From positions 1 to 11,591 of the forward strand of contig JAIPDA010000059.1 in NCBI GenBank assembly GCA_021737905.1: 11,591 nucleotides of DNA, given 5' to 3'. Below, piece after piece: positions 6,656 to 11,591 of the stretch. The notes under the pieces are model-generated. The model searched no databases, was not told where the DNA came from, and saw only the letters and a program-made list of their open reading frames with translations. The position numbers and the translations under genes were made by a program. Each line of letters opens with the position of its first letter. Within the stretch, counting starts at the first letter, position 1. Source of the DNA: Rhodoferax sp. Lineage in GTDB: Bacteria > Pseudomonadota > Gammaproteobacteria > Burkholderiales > Burkholderiaceae_C.

Positions 6656-7021
6656 TCAGGCCGCTTTAGCGCCCAGCTTTTCCTTGATACGCGCCGACTT
6701 GCCGCTGCGGCTGCGCAAGTAATACAGCTTGGCGCGACGCACATCACCGCGGCGTTTGACTTCGATCTTGGCGATCAAAGGGCTGTAGAGCTGGAACGTA
6801 CGCTCGACGCCTTCGCCGTTGGAAATCTTGCGAACGATAAAGCTGGAGTTCAGGCCGCGATTGCGCTTGGCAATCACCACACCTTCGAACGCCTGCATAC
6901 GCTTGCGGGTGCCCTCAACCACGTTGACGCTCACGATGACGGTGTCACCGGGGGCATACGCAGGAAAGCTTTTGTTCAGGCGAGCAATTTCTTCTTGCTC
7001 AAGGGTTTGAATCAGGTTCAT
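6656..7021 (-). CDS. rplS: 50S ribosomal protein L19
   Basis: L19 sits at the interface of the large and small ribosomal subunits. The 121-residue product matches bacterial L19 (115 residues in E. coli) from end to end: PAYAPGDTVIVSVNVVEGTRKR (about 20-41), FEGVVIAKRNRGLNSSFIVRK (45-65), then the ERTFQLYSPLIAKIEV block and a basic KLYYLRSRSGKSARIKEK tail. ATG at 7021 gives the usual N-terminus; the Shine-Dalgarno is weak. It is the last gene of the conserved rpsP-rimM-trmD-rplS cluster, but is separated from trmD by 143 bases containing a promoter-like -10 and a hairpin with a U-run, so it may be under separate control. A strong terminator follows. Confidence 0.98.
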   Translation of the reverse strand: MNLIQTLEQEEIARLNKSFPAYAPGDTVIVSVNVVEGTRKRMQAFEGVVIAKRNRGLNSSFIVRKISNGEGVERTFQLYSPLIAKIEVKRRGDVRRAKLYYLRSRSGKSARIKEKLGAKAA

Positions 7022-7092
7022 ACAATGTCCATCTCACTTCATTTTTTCGTTCATTCACGCGCTACGCTAAAGACCGCAAATCCAGAGGTGAC

Positions 7093-7113
7093 AAAAAACG
7101 GTGAACCGTTGTC
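7093..7113 (-). terminator. Candidate terminator or attenuator in the rplS leader
   Basis: On the minus strand AACGG (7106-7110), a TTCA loop (7102-7105) and CCGTT (7097-7101) form a short hairpin followed directly by U (total T-run 7093-7098). Upstream TGCAACC (7118-7124) could instead pair with the GGTTCA of the hairpin, giving a mutually exclusive fold. Placed 75 nt before the L19 start, it could end trmD transcripts or attenuate rplS. The 5-bp stem is weak, so strength is uncertain. Confidence 0.4.
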
Positions 7114-7153
7114 GCTTGGTTGCAGTGGCCGCCAGAGGACCGAAAAGCCCACG

Positions 7154-7159
7154 ATTATA
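7154..7159 (-). promoter_or_regulatory. Candidate internal promoter (-10) for rplS
   Basis: A perfect TATAAT on the minus strand lies 5 bases past the trmD stop codon. It is followed by C-G-T-G-G-G-C-TTTT, a GC-rich discriminator like that at rpsP. No good -35 hexamer is visible 17 bases upstream, inside the trmD 3' end, which lowers confidence. The start would be near 7147, giving a leader of about 126 nt before L19. Confidence 0.45.
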
Positions 7160-7164
7160 GCCAA

Positions 7165-7944
7165 TTACGGCGGGCTGCCTGTTGTGCCGGCCAGCCCGGC
7201 CAAAAAAGCCTCATCTGCGGGCGTCAGCCCTCCGGCTGCCCGGGCCGCCGCCAGCAAAGCCGGGCGCAGGGCCTGGGTCAGCGACAGCCGCTGTTCCCGG
7301 CGCCAGCGCTCTATGTCGGCATGGTGACCCGAGAGCATCTGCGCCGGGACGGCCTGGCCCCGCCAGATTTCGGGCCGGGTGTAATAAGGACAGTCGAGCA
7401 AGCCGTCGATCGCCGGGTTGAAGCTGTCAAACTGGTGGCTGCCTTCGTCGTTCAGCACGCCGGGTTGCAGGCGGGTGACCGCATCAATCAAGGCCATGGC
7501 AGCGATTTCGCCACCCGAGAGTACAAAGTCGCCCAGACTGATCTGACAGTCCACATGCGCGTCAATGAAACGCTGGTCCACGCCTTCGTAGCGGCCGCAA
7601 ACCAGCACCGCCCCGCTCGAAGCCGCCCAGCCTTCCACGGCGCTGTGGTTCAGGGCCTGGCCAATGGGTGAAAACAAGACCACCGGGGCGGGCGTCGCCT
7701 CGCCTCCAGCTCGCTCAGCGCGTATGGCCTCCAGGCACAAGGCCAGCGGCTCGGCCATCATGACCATGCCCGGGCCGCCGCCAAAAGGCCGGTCATCGAC
7801 GCGGCGGTAATTGCCTTCTGAATAATCCCGCGGGTTCCACAGGCGCAGCTGCACCTGGCCGGAATCGTAGGCACGGCGCGTCACGCCGCTGCTTAAAAAG
7901 GGGGCAAACAGCTCAGGGAACAGGGTGATGACGTCAAAACGCAT
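7165..7944 (-). CDS. trmD: tRNA (guanine-N1-)-methyltransferase TrmD
   Basis: TrmD uses S-adenosylmethionine to make m1G37 in tRNAs reading CNN and some other codons, preventing +1 frameshifts. The start is the ATG at 7944, giving the canonical MRFDVITLFPELF and 259 residues, close to E. coli TrmD; the frame is open further upstream but that extension overlaps rimM and is not conserved in character. The family blocks are VDDRPFGGGPGM (49-60), LVCGRYEGVDQRFID (114-128), ISLGDFVLSGGEIAAMALID (135-154) and YTRPEIWRGQAVPAQMLSGH (188-207). Together these form the trefoil-knot SAM site; D173 in the HQFDSF segment is the likely general base. It lies 55 bases after rimM without a clear Shine-Dalgarno. 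A promoter-like -10 sits just beyond its stop. Confidence 0.98.
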   Translation of the reverse strand: MRFDVITLFPELFAPFLSSGVTRRAYDSGQVQLRLWNPRDYSEGNYRRVDDRPFGGGPGMVMMAEPLALCLEAIRAERAGGEATPAPVVLFSPIGQALNHSAVEGWAASSGAVLVCGRYEGVDQRFIDAHVDCQISLGDFVLSGGEIAAMALIDAVTRLQPGVLNDEGSHQFDSFNPAIDGLLDCPYYTRPEIWRGQAVPAQMLSGHHADIERWRREQRLSLTQALRPALLAAARAAGGLTPADEAFLAGLAGTTGSPP

Positions 7945-7999
7945 ACGGGTATTGTGCGCGGCCCGGGACAGCCATTGGCCTGTCAGCGCGGGGCCGGCT

Positions 8000-8617
8000 T
8001 CAGTAGTCTGGCTGCCAGTCAACCGTGATGCGCTTACCCGGCACATCCACCGCATCCACGTAGGCGGCCACAAAGGGAATCATGCGCTCGGCTGCAGAGC
8101 TGGTACCGTCTTTCGCAACATTCTGGTATTCGACGCAAAGCACCGCCTGCGGGCCGGTGGTCATGAGGTCGCGCACCGTGCCCAGGCTGAGGCCTTCACG
8201 GTTGACAACCTCCAGGCCGATCAGATCGACCCAGTAGTACTCATCTTTGGAAGCGCTGGGGAAACTGCTGCGCGGCAAAAAAATACGCGCGCCCCGCAAG
8301 GCCTCGGCGGCGCTGCGGTCTTCGAGGCCGGCGATTTTGGCAACCACGGTGTCCGAATGCACTTTGCACTCTTGCAAGCTGATCGATACGGTGCCCGAGA
8401 AAGCGGAAAAGCCCGGGCGAAACCGGGCTTCAGGAGCTTGCAAAAACCAGTCTTTGGCCGCAAAAAGAGCCTCAGGCTCTGCGCTGTGCGGCAGCACCTT
8501 GACCCAGCCCTTAACGCCCCAGGCGTCAAGGATGCGACCCACTTCGATCGCATCTTCGGGCAAGGCGGCCTGCTTGAGGCCAGGTGAAAGTTCAGTCGCC
8601 ATGTTGCTGCATGTCAT
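8000..8617 (-). CDS. rimM: Ribosome maturation factor RimM
   Basis: RimM binds S19 in the 30S head and assists 16S rRNA processing. The product has the N-terminal RimM barrel (about 25-110: IEVGRILDAWGVKGWVKVLP, then ALRGARIFLPRSSFP) and a C-terminal PRC barrel (about 112-205: EYYWVDLIGLEVVNREG, LGTVRDLMTTGPQAVLCVE, IPFVAAYVDAVDVPGKRITV). At 205 residues it is about 20 longer than E. coli RimM. The ATG at 8617 is taken as start; an in-frame ATG at 8602 would give 200 residues and looks just as plausible, since neither has a clear Shine-Dalgarno. It is second in the rpsP-rimM-trmD-rplS cluster, 50 bases after rpsP and 55 before trmD, and probably translated from the rpsP transcript. Confidence 0.96.
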   Translation of the reverse strand: MTCSNMATELSPGLKQAALPEDAIEVGRILDAWGVKGWVKVLPHSAEPEALFAAKDWFLQAPEARFRPGFSAFSGTVSISLQECKVHSDTVVAKIAGLEDRSAAEALRGARIFLPRSSFPSASKDEYYWVDLIGLEVVNREGLSLGTVRDLMTTGPQAVLCVEYQNVAKDGTSSAAERMIPFVAAYVDAVDVPGKRITVDWQPDY

Positions 8618-8667
8618 GCCATGGCTGGCGGGTTGGCAGACCTTCGCGAGAAAGCCTGCAAGCCCGA

Positions 8668-8919
8668 TCAGGCCGCTTTGGCAGCGCCCTGCTTGACCAG
8701 ACGCTCAACCGTTGGCGAGGCCTGTGCGCCCACGCCAAGCCAGTGGGTCAAACGGTCTTGCTCAATGCGCAAGCCCTCTTCGCCGCCCTTGGCAATCGGG
8801 TTGTAAAAACCGATACGCTCGATGAAACGACCATCGCGGCGAACGCGTTTGTCAGCCACAACGATATTGAAAAAGGGACGGTGCTTAGAACCGCCGCGCG
8901 CGAGTCGAATGACGACCAT
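8668..8919 (-). CDS. rpsP: 30S ribosomal protein S16
   Basis: S16 is an early-binding protein of the 30S body. The 83-residue product matches the family (82 in E. coli): MVVIRLARGGSKHRPFFNIV (1-20), then VVADKRVRRDGRFIERIGFYNP and LRIEQDRLTHWLGVGAQASP. The start ATG at 8919 is preceded at good spacing by AAGGA (8926-8930), the clearest Shine-Dalgarno in the window, as expected for a highly expressed ribosomal gene. It is first in the rpsP-rimM-trmD-rplS operon, with a leader of about 100 nt from the promoter at 9030-9035, and lies divergent from the GNAT gene. Confidence 0.98.
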   Translation of the reverse strand: MVVIRLARGGSKHRPFFNIVVADKRVRRDGRFIERIGFYNPIAKGGEEGLRIEQDRLTHWLGVGAQASPTVERLVKQGAAKAA

Positions 8920-8943
8920 GATTTATCCTTCGGGTGGTGGGAA

Positions 8944-8955
8944 GACAAAATTGTC
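8944..8955 (-). promoter_or_regulatory. Small dyad in the rpsP leader
   Basis: GACAA (8944-8948) and TTGTC (8951-8955) form a perfect 12-base dyad 25-36 bases before the rpsP start codon, next to its Shine-Dalgarno. The same GACAA/TTGTC arms flank the hairpin in the rplS leader (7090-7094 and 7109-7113). This could be chance; a shared site for a ribosomal-protein regulator is only a possibility. Confidence 0.2.
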
Positions 8956-9029
8956 AGCCCAACATGAGTTTGCAGCGCTTGAGACACACGACATGGCCAC
9001 CCGGCCAGCGAATTGCTGCAAAGCCGCAG

Positions 9030-9035
9030 ATTATA
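9030..9035 (-). promoter_or_regulatory. Promoter (-10) of the rpsP-rimM-trmD-rplS operon
   Basis: A perfect TATAAT on the minus strand stands about 110 bases before the rpsP start, and is followed by C-T-GCGGC-TTTGCAGCA. The GC-rich stretch between the -10 and the likely start (near 9022) is the kind of discriminator associated with stringent (ppGpp/DksA) control of ribosomal promoters. The -35 region is weak. It overlaps the region that must also drive the divergent GNAT gene. Confidence 0.6.
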
Positions 9036-9062
9036 GCCCGAGACACAGCCAAGCGAGCACCC

Positions 9063-9596
9063 ATGACGATCCTGCGCCCAAGCCAAGAACCAGACCTGCC
9101 GGCCATCACCGCCATTTACGGCCACCACGTGCTGCACGGCAGCGGCACCTTTGAAACCGACCCCCCCTCGCTGGCCGACATGAGGGCCCGCCGCGCCGAG
9201 GTGCTGGCCCGGCAACTGCCTTTCCTGGTGGCAGAGGACGGTGGCCGTATTTTGGGCTTCGCCTACTGCAACTGGTTCAAGCCGCGGCCGGCTTACCGCT
9301 TTTCGGCTGAAGACTCCATTTACCTGGCCCCCGATGCGCACCGGCGTGGTCTGGGCCGCGCTCTGCTGGCAGAACTCGCGGCACAGGCACAAGCTGCCGG
9401 CGTACGCAAGCTGATCGCCGTCATTGGCGACTCGGCCAACGCCGGCTCTACCGGCGTGCACCGCAGCATCGGTTTTGAGCAGGTGGGCGTGCTGAAGTCT
9501 TGCGGTTGGAAGTTTGAGCGCTGGCTCGACGTGGTGTTGATGGAGAAAACCCTGGGCGCAGGAAGCAGCCGCCCGCCGCAATCGACTGGGGTGTAA
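9063..9596 (+). CDS. GNAT N-acetyltransferase, phosphinothricin/methionine sulfone acetyltransferase (PAT/MnaT) type
   Basis: A 177-residue single-domain GNAT enzyme that would transfer acetyl from acetyl-CoA to an amino group of a small molecule. The acetyl-CoA pyrophosphate loop is RRGLGRA at 94-100. GTFETDPPS (28-36), SIYLAPDAHRRGLG (85-98), the GDSANAGSTGVHRSIGF segment (122-138) and GWKFERWLDVVLMEK (148-162) are the blocks that set apart the bar/pat, YncA (MnaT) group. Substrates in that group include phosphinothricin, methionine sulfone and methionine sulfoximine; the true substrate here is unknown. I take ATG at 9063, which gives the standard MTILRPSQEPDLPAI start; the frame is open upstream into the rpsP promoter but that part has no family character. 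It is divergent from rpsP, its start 28 bases past the rpsP -10. No close Shine-Dalgarno. Confidence 0.88.
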   Translation: MTILRPSQEPDLPAITAIYGHHVLHGSGTFETDPPSLADMRARRAEVLARQLPFLVAEDGGRILGFAYCNWFKPRPAYRFSAEDSIYLAPDAHRRGLGRALLAELAAQAQAAGVRKLIAVIGDSANAGSTGVHRSIGFEQVGVLKSCGWKFERWLDVVLMEKTLGAGSSRPPQSTGV

Positions 9597-9647
9597 TGCA
9601 ATGGCCGCTTCAAAGCAATAAATCTATCCTCTTTCCGATTGACCCGC

Positions 9648-10094
9648 ATGAAAAACAAAACTCTGACCACCTGGCTCACTTTCCTGGGAGGACCGCTGGG
9701 CTTGCACCGCTTTTACCTGCACGGACTGAGTGACACACTGGGCTGGGCCATGCCCATACCCACCGCGCTGGGTATCTACGGCATCCAGCGCATGCAACAG
9801 TTCGGCGTGGACGACGCGCTGAGTTGGCTCTTGATTCCACTGCTAGGCTTTACCATGGCCGCTTGCGCGCTGACTGCCATTGTTTTCGGGCTGACTTCCA
9901 CTGAAAAATGGAATGCCCGCTACAACTCGGCTGCCGCACCGGATGCGCGTGCGGGCCAGACCAGCTGGCTGACTATTTTGGCCGTGGCAGCGGCGTTGCT
10001 GGGCGGCACCACCGCACTGACGGCCAGTCTGGCCTTGAGCTTTCAGCACTATTTCGAATTCCAGGTCGAAGAAGCGCGCAAGATCTCTCAGTAA
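9648..10094 (+). CDS. Small TM2-like (NINE-type) membrane protein
   Basis: A 148-residue membrane protein. Its N-terminus (KNKTLTTWLTFLGGPLGLHRFYL) has the TM2-domain pattern of a hydrophobic helix followed by G-x-x-G-x-H-R-F-Y. Hydrophobic segments lie near 8-20, 32-46, 60-84 and 108-130, followed by a short charged tail. The conserved middle (about 55-95) ends in STEKWNARYN. No catalytic motif is visible and the function is unknown; TM2 proteins are a broad, poorly characterised group. I take ATG at 9648 because it directly precedes the KNKTLTTW block; a TTG at 9639 in the same frame would add three residues. It follows the GNAT gene by 51 bases on the same strand and could be co-transcribed. 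It converges with the AEC transporter gene. Confidence 0.7.
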   Translation: MKNKTLTTWLTFLGGPLGLHRFYLHGLSDTLGWAMPIPTALGIYGIQRMQQFGVDDALSWLLIPLLGFTMAACALTAIVFGLTSTEKWNARYNSAAAPDARAGQTSWLTILAVAAALLGGTTALTASLALSFQHYFEFQVEEARKISQ

Positions 10095-10098
10095 GTAA

Positions 10099-10114
10099 CA
10101 GCCCCGACAGGCTG
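10099..10114. terminator. Weak hairpin between convergent genes
   Basis: CAGCC (10099-10103) and GGCTG (10110-10114) form a 5-bp stem with a 6-base loop exactly in the 24-base gap between the stops of the TM2-like gene and the AEC transporter gene. It has no real U-run on either side, so it is at best a weak shared terminator or a stem protecting 3' ends. Confidence 0.35.
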
Positions 10115-10118
10115 CGCT

Positions 10119-11054
10119 TTAGCTCACCAGCATGAGCGCCAGAGTCAATGTCAGCACAGACAAAGCGGTAGACACGGCCACGCTGGCAGTGATGAGTTCC
10201 TGGGCGACGCCATAGCGCTGCGAAAATAGAAACACATTGGCACCCATGGGCAGCGCCGCAGCCGCCACCATCACCGCCATCGGCAGGCCGCTCACACCCA
10301 TCCAGAGGCACAGCGCAAACACCAGCAGCGGGTGCAGGATGTTTTTAACACCGGCCAGCACCAGGGCCGCCCGCCAATGGACACCCACTCGGGTGAAGGC
10401 CAGCGTGACACCGACCAGCATCAAAGCCATCGGGCTGAAGGCCTTGGCCATCAGCTCCAGTGGGGTTTGAATCGCAGGTGGCAGTTGCCAGCCGGTTTGG
10501 GCAAACAGCAAGCCCAACAGCAGGGGTAGCGTCACGGGATGCAGGATGCTGTTTTTAAGGGCATGGAGCGCCGTGGTCAGAGCGTGGCGCGTGGCGGCAC
10601 CGGGCAACTGCTCGCGCGCCACAGCCAGTTCCAGCATCACCGTCGCACTGGTCAGCAGCACCAGCGAATGCACAGCCACCAGCGTCAGCAGCGTTACCAG
10701 CCCGGCCGGGCCGTAGACCAGGGAGACCAAGGCAATGCCGATCATGACGGTGTTGGAGTACGTGGCTGCGAGGGCCAACACCGCGGCCCGGCGGTTAAAG
10801 CCTTGCAACAAAAAAGTGCTACCAAACAACAGGCCGACCGCCACAAAGTAAGCGGCCACGGGTTTGAAGTCGAGTTGCTCCAGGTGCACGTGGCTCATGG
10901 TTTGAAACAACAGCGCAGGCGTGAGCAACAAAAACACCAGGTTGGACAGATCCTTGACGGCTGTCTCGCGAACCCGGCCAAGCCGGGCGGCTGCAAAGCC
11001 TGCGCTGATCAACAAAATAACGGGCAAAAGCGAGGTCAGCACCAGTGAATTCAT
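10119..11054 (-). CDS. AEC-family (auxin efflux carrier-like) permease
   Basis: A 311-residue protein with about ten membrane segments (near 4-24, 37-52, 66-86, 92-113, 118-142, 172-188, 204-220, 228-252, 257-275, 288-309), the usual count and length for bacterial AEC transporters. Family marks are SNTVMIGIAL (100-109) in the fourth segment. The C-terminal block is ALPMGANVFLFSQRYG (267-282), followed by a Ser/Thr-rich last helix (SVAVSTALSVLTLTLAL). Bacterial AEC proteins include malonate and other organic-acid carriers; neither substrate nor direction can be told from sequence, and no malonate-decarboxylase or other pathway gene is nearby. ATG at 11054 begins MNSLVLTSLLPVILLISAGF, a natural first helix. 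It lies 63 bases downstream of msrA on the same strand, so could be transcribed with it. Confidence 0.9.
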   Translation of the reverse strand: MNSLVLTSLLPVILLISAGFAAARLGRVRETAVKDLSNLVFLLLTPALLFQTMSHVHLEQLDFKPVAAYFVAVGLLFGSTFLLQGFNRRAAVLALAATYSNTVMIGIALVSLVYGPAGLVTLLTLVAVHSLVLLTSATVMLELAVAREQLPGAATRHALTTALHALKNSILHPVTLPLLLGLLFAQTGWQLPPAIQTPLELMAKAFSPMALMLVGVTLAFTRVGVHWRAALVLAGVKNILHPLLVFALCLWMGVSGLPMAVMVAAAALPMGANVFLFSQRYGVAQELITASVAVSTALSVLTLTLALMLVS

Positions 11055-11117
11055 GGCATTGATCTTAGCTTTGACGCTGTTGCAGCAGCCCGGTTGCGCT
11101 GCGCTGCCTGCGGGAAG

Positions 11118-11591
11118 CTAGGCCTTGACCAGCCTGGCAAAGGTCTTGCGAAACTTCTCGACCTTGGGCGCTGCCACGGCCATGCAATAGCCTTGAAAAG
11201 GATTGCGCTCAAAAAAGTCCTGGTGGTAATCCTCGGCCGGCCAGTAATTGCTCAAGGGCAGCACCTCGGTCACGATGGGGCGGCCAAACACCATGGCCTG
11301 CGTCATCTCGGCCAGCATGTTGTTGGCAATCTCGCCCTGCTCAAGTGTCGAAACATAAATGCCGCTGCGGTACTGGGTGCCGGCATCGTTGCCCTGGCGG
11401 TTCAGCGTGGTCGGGTCGTGAATGACGAAAAAGATTTCCAGAATTTCACGCAGGCTGATCTGCGCGGGGTCAAACACCAGCTTGACCACCTCGTTGTGTC
11501 CGGTGTCGCCGCCGCAGACCTGCTCGTAGCTTGGGCGCAGCACATGGCCGTTGCTGTAACCCGACTCCACATCGGTCACACCGCGGACCTT
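11118..11591 (-). CDS. msrA: Peptide methionine-S-sulfoxide reductase MsrA, N-terminus missing at the right edge
   Basis: MsrA reduces methionine S-sulfoxide in proteins and free methionine after oxidative damage, using thioredoxin to recycle. The frame is open from the stop at 11118 to the window edge, giving 157 residues. The conserved blocks run in order: VRGVTDVESGYSNGH, then YEQVCGGDTGHNEVVKLVFD, then FFVIHDPTTLNRQGNDAGTQ followed by YRSGIY, then NYWPAEDYHQDFF and GYCMAVAAPKVEKFRK. The segment with the nucleophilic cysteine (GCFWC) should lie some 15-20 residues before the first codon seen, so it is cut off by the window edge and not by mutation. The cysteine in GYCMAV is close to where some MsrA proteins carry a resolving residue, but its role here is uncertain. 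Confidence 0.96.
   Translation of the reverse strand, partial: KVRGVTDVESGYSNGHVLRPSYEQVCGGDTGHNEVVKLVFDPAQISLREILEIFFVIHDPTTLNRQGNDAGTQYRSGIYVSTLEQGEIANNMLAEMTQAMVFGRPIVTEVLPLSNYWPAEDYHQDFFERNPFQGYCMAVAAPKVEKFRKTFARLVKA

Noticed and set aside
7945..8073. Upstream extension of the trmD frame by 43 codons
   Set aside because: It overlaps the rimM 3' end and the canonical MRFDVITLFPELF start is inside; the extension has no TrmD character.
7925..8587. A 220-codon plus-strand open frame opposite rimM
   Set aside because: RimM and TrmD on the other strand match their families end to end; this frame has no domain pattern.
6650..8690. Near-identical 3' ends of rplS and rpsP (AAAGCGGCCTGAT in both)
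   Set aside because: Both proteins end in an Ala/Lys tail (KAA) with preferred codons; 13 shared bases are adequately explained by coding and chance, with no sign of recombination.
8934..9062. Upstream extension of the GNAT frame by 43 codons
   Set aside because: It crosses the rpsP leader and promoter, and the family N-terminus begins at the ATG at 9063.
8748..9581. A 277-codon open frame on the minus strand across rpsP and opposite the GNAT gene
   Set aside because: It overlaps rpsP in another frame and runs antisense to a clear acetyltransferase; its protein has no recognisable family pattern. It is a shadow frame in GC-rich DNA.
10539..11048. A 169-codon Gln/His-rich plus-strand open frame opposite the AEC transporter
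   Set aside because: The composition (QQ, HQ, GQ) is what antisense of a Leu/Ala-rich membrane protein gives; no start signal or family resemblance.
1..11591. Defence island, toxin-antitoxin pair, prophage, insertion sequence or CRISPR array
   Set aside because: No transposase, integrase, toxin, nuclease or repeat-spacer pattern was seen; the genes are core housekeeping genes in even, compact spacing.

Overview
The window reads as an ordinary, gene-dense stretch of a betaproteobacterial chromosome. Protein character and gene order point to Burkholderiales, most likely Comamonadaceae of the Rhodoferax/Polaromonas kind; this is my inference from family resemblance, with no database search. The sequence is GC-rich, coding is compact, and I see no transposase, integrase, phage gene, CRISPR array, tRNA or rRNA. 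I did not find a new defence or mobile system. The points of interest are regulatory layout and unusual gene neighbourhoods.

Left part (1-2187, minus strand): the 5' end of a DEAD-box RNA helicase gene that runs off the left edge, preceded by a long leader of about 220 nt with dyad symmetries and a candidate promoter; a TonB-like energy transducer with a repetitive Pro/Ala linker; and oligoribonuclease (orn).

Middle, plus strand (2223-4776): three overlapping cistrons encoding an M48 (Ste24-type) membrane metalloprotease, a pterin-4a-carbinolamine dehydratase and the ribosome-assembly GTPase RsgA. They are joined by 4-base stop/start overlaps (ATGA and TTGA), so translation is probably coupled. 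orn and rsgA are divergent neighbours in E. coli; here the same divergence is kept, with the protease and dehydratase genes in between.

Middle, minus strand (4806-9035): convergent with rsgA lie a CobD/CbiB-like membrane protein and a Nudix CoA pyrophosphatase. Upstream of these is the classic translation operon rpsP-rimM-trmD-rplS (S16, 16S processing factor, tRNA m1G37 methyltransferase, L19), closed by a strong bidirectional terminator at 6595-6621. A second promoter-like -10 and a hairpin with a U-run lie between trmD and rplS, suggesting that L19 can be expressed or attenuated separately. The proposed rpsP, rplS and helicase promoters share sequence around and just downstream of the -10.

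Right part: on the plus strand, a PAT/MnaT-type GNAT acetyltransferase divergent from rpsP, then a small TM2-like membrane protein. On the minus strand, an AEC-family transporter and peptide methionine sulfoxide reductase MsrA, whose N-terminal catalytic Cys region is beyond the right edge. No gene-free stretch is much longer than 300 bases; the longest (486-795) holds the helicase leader and promoter region.
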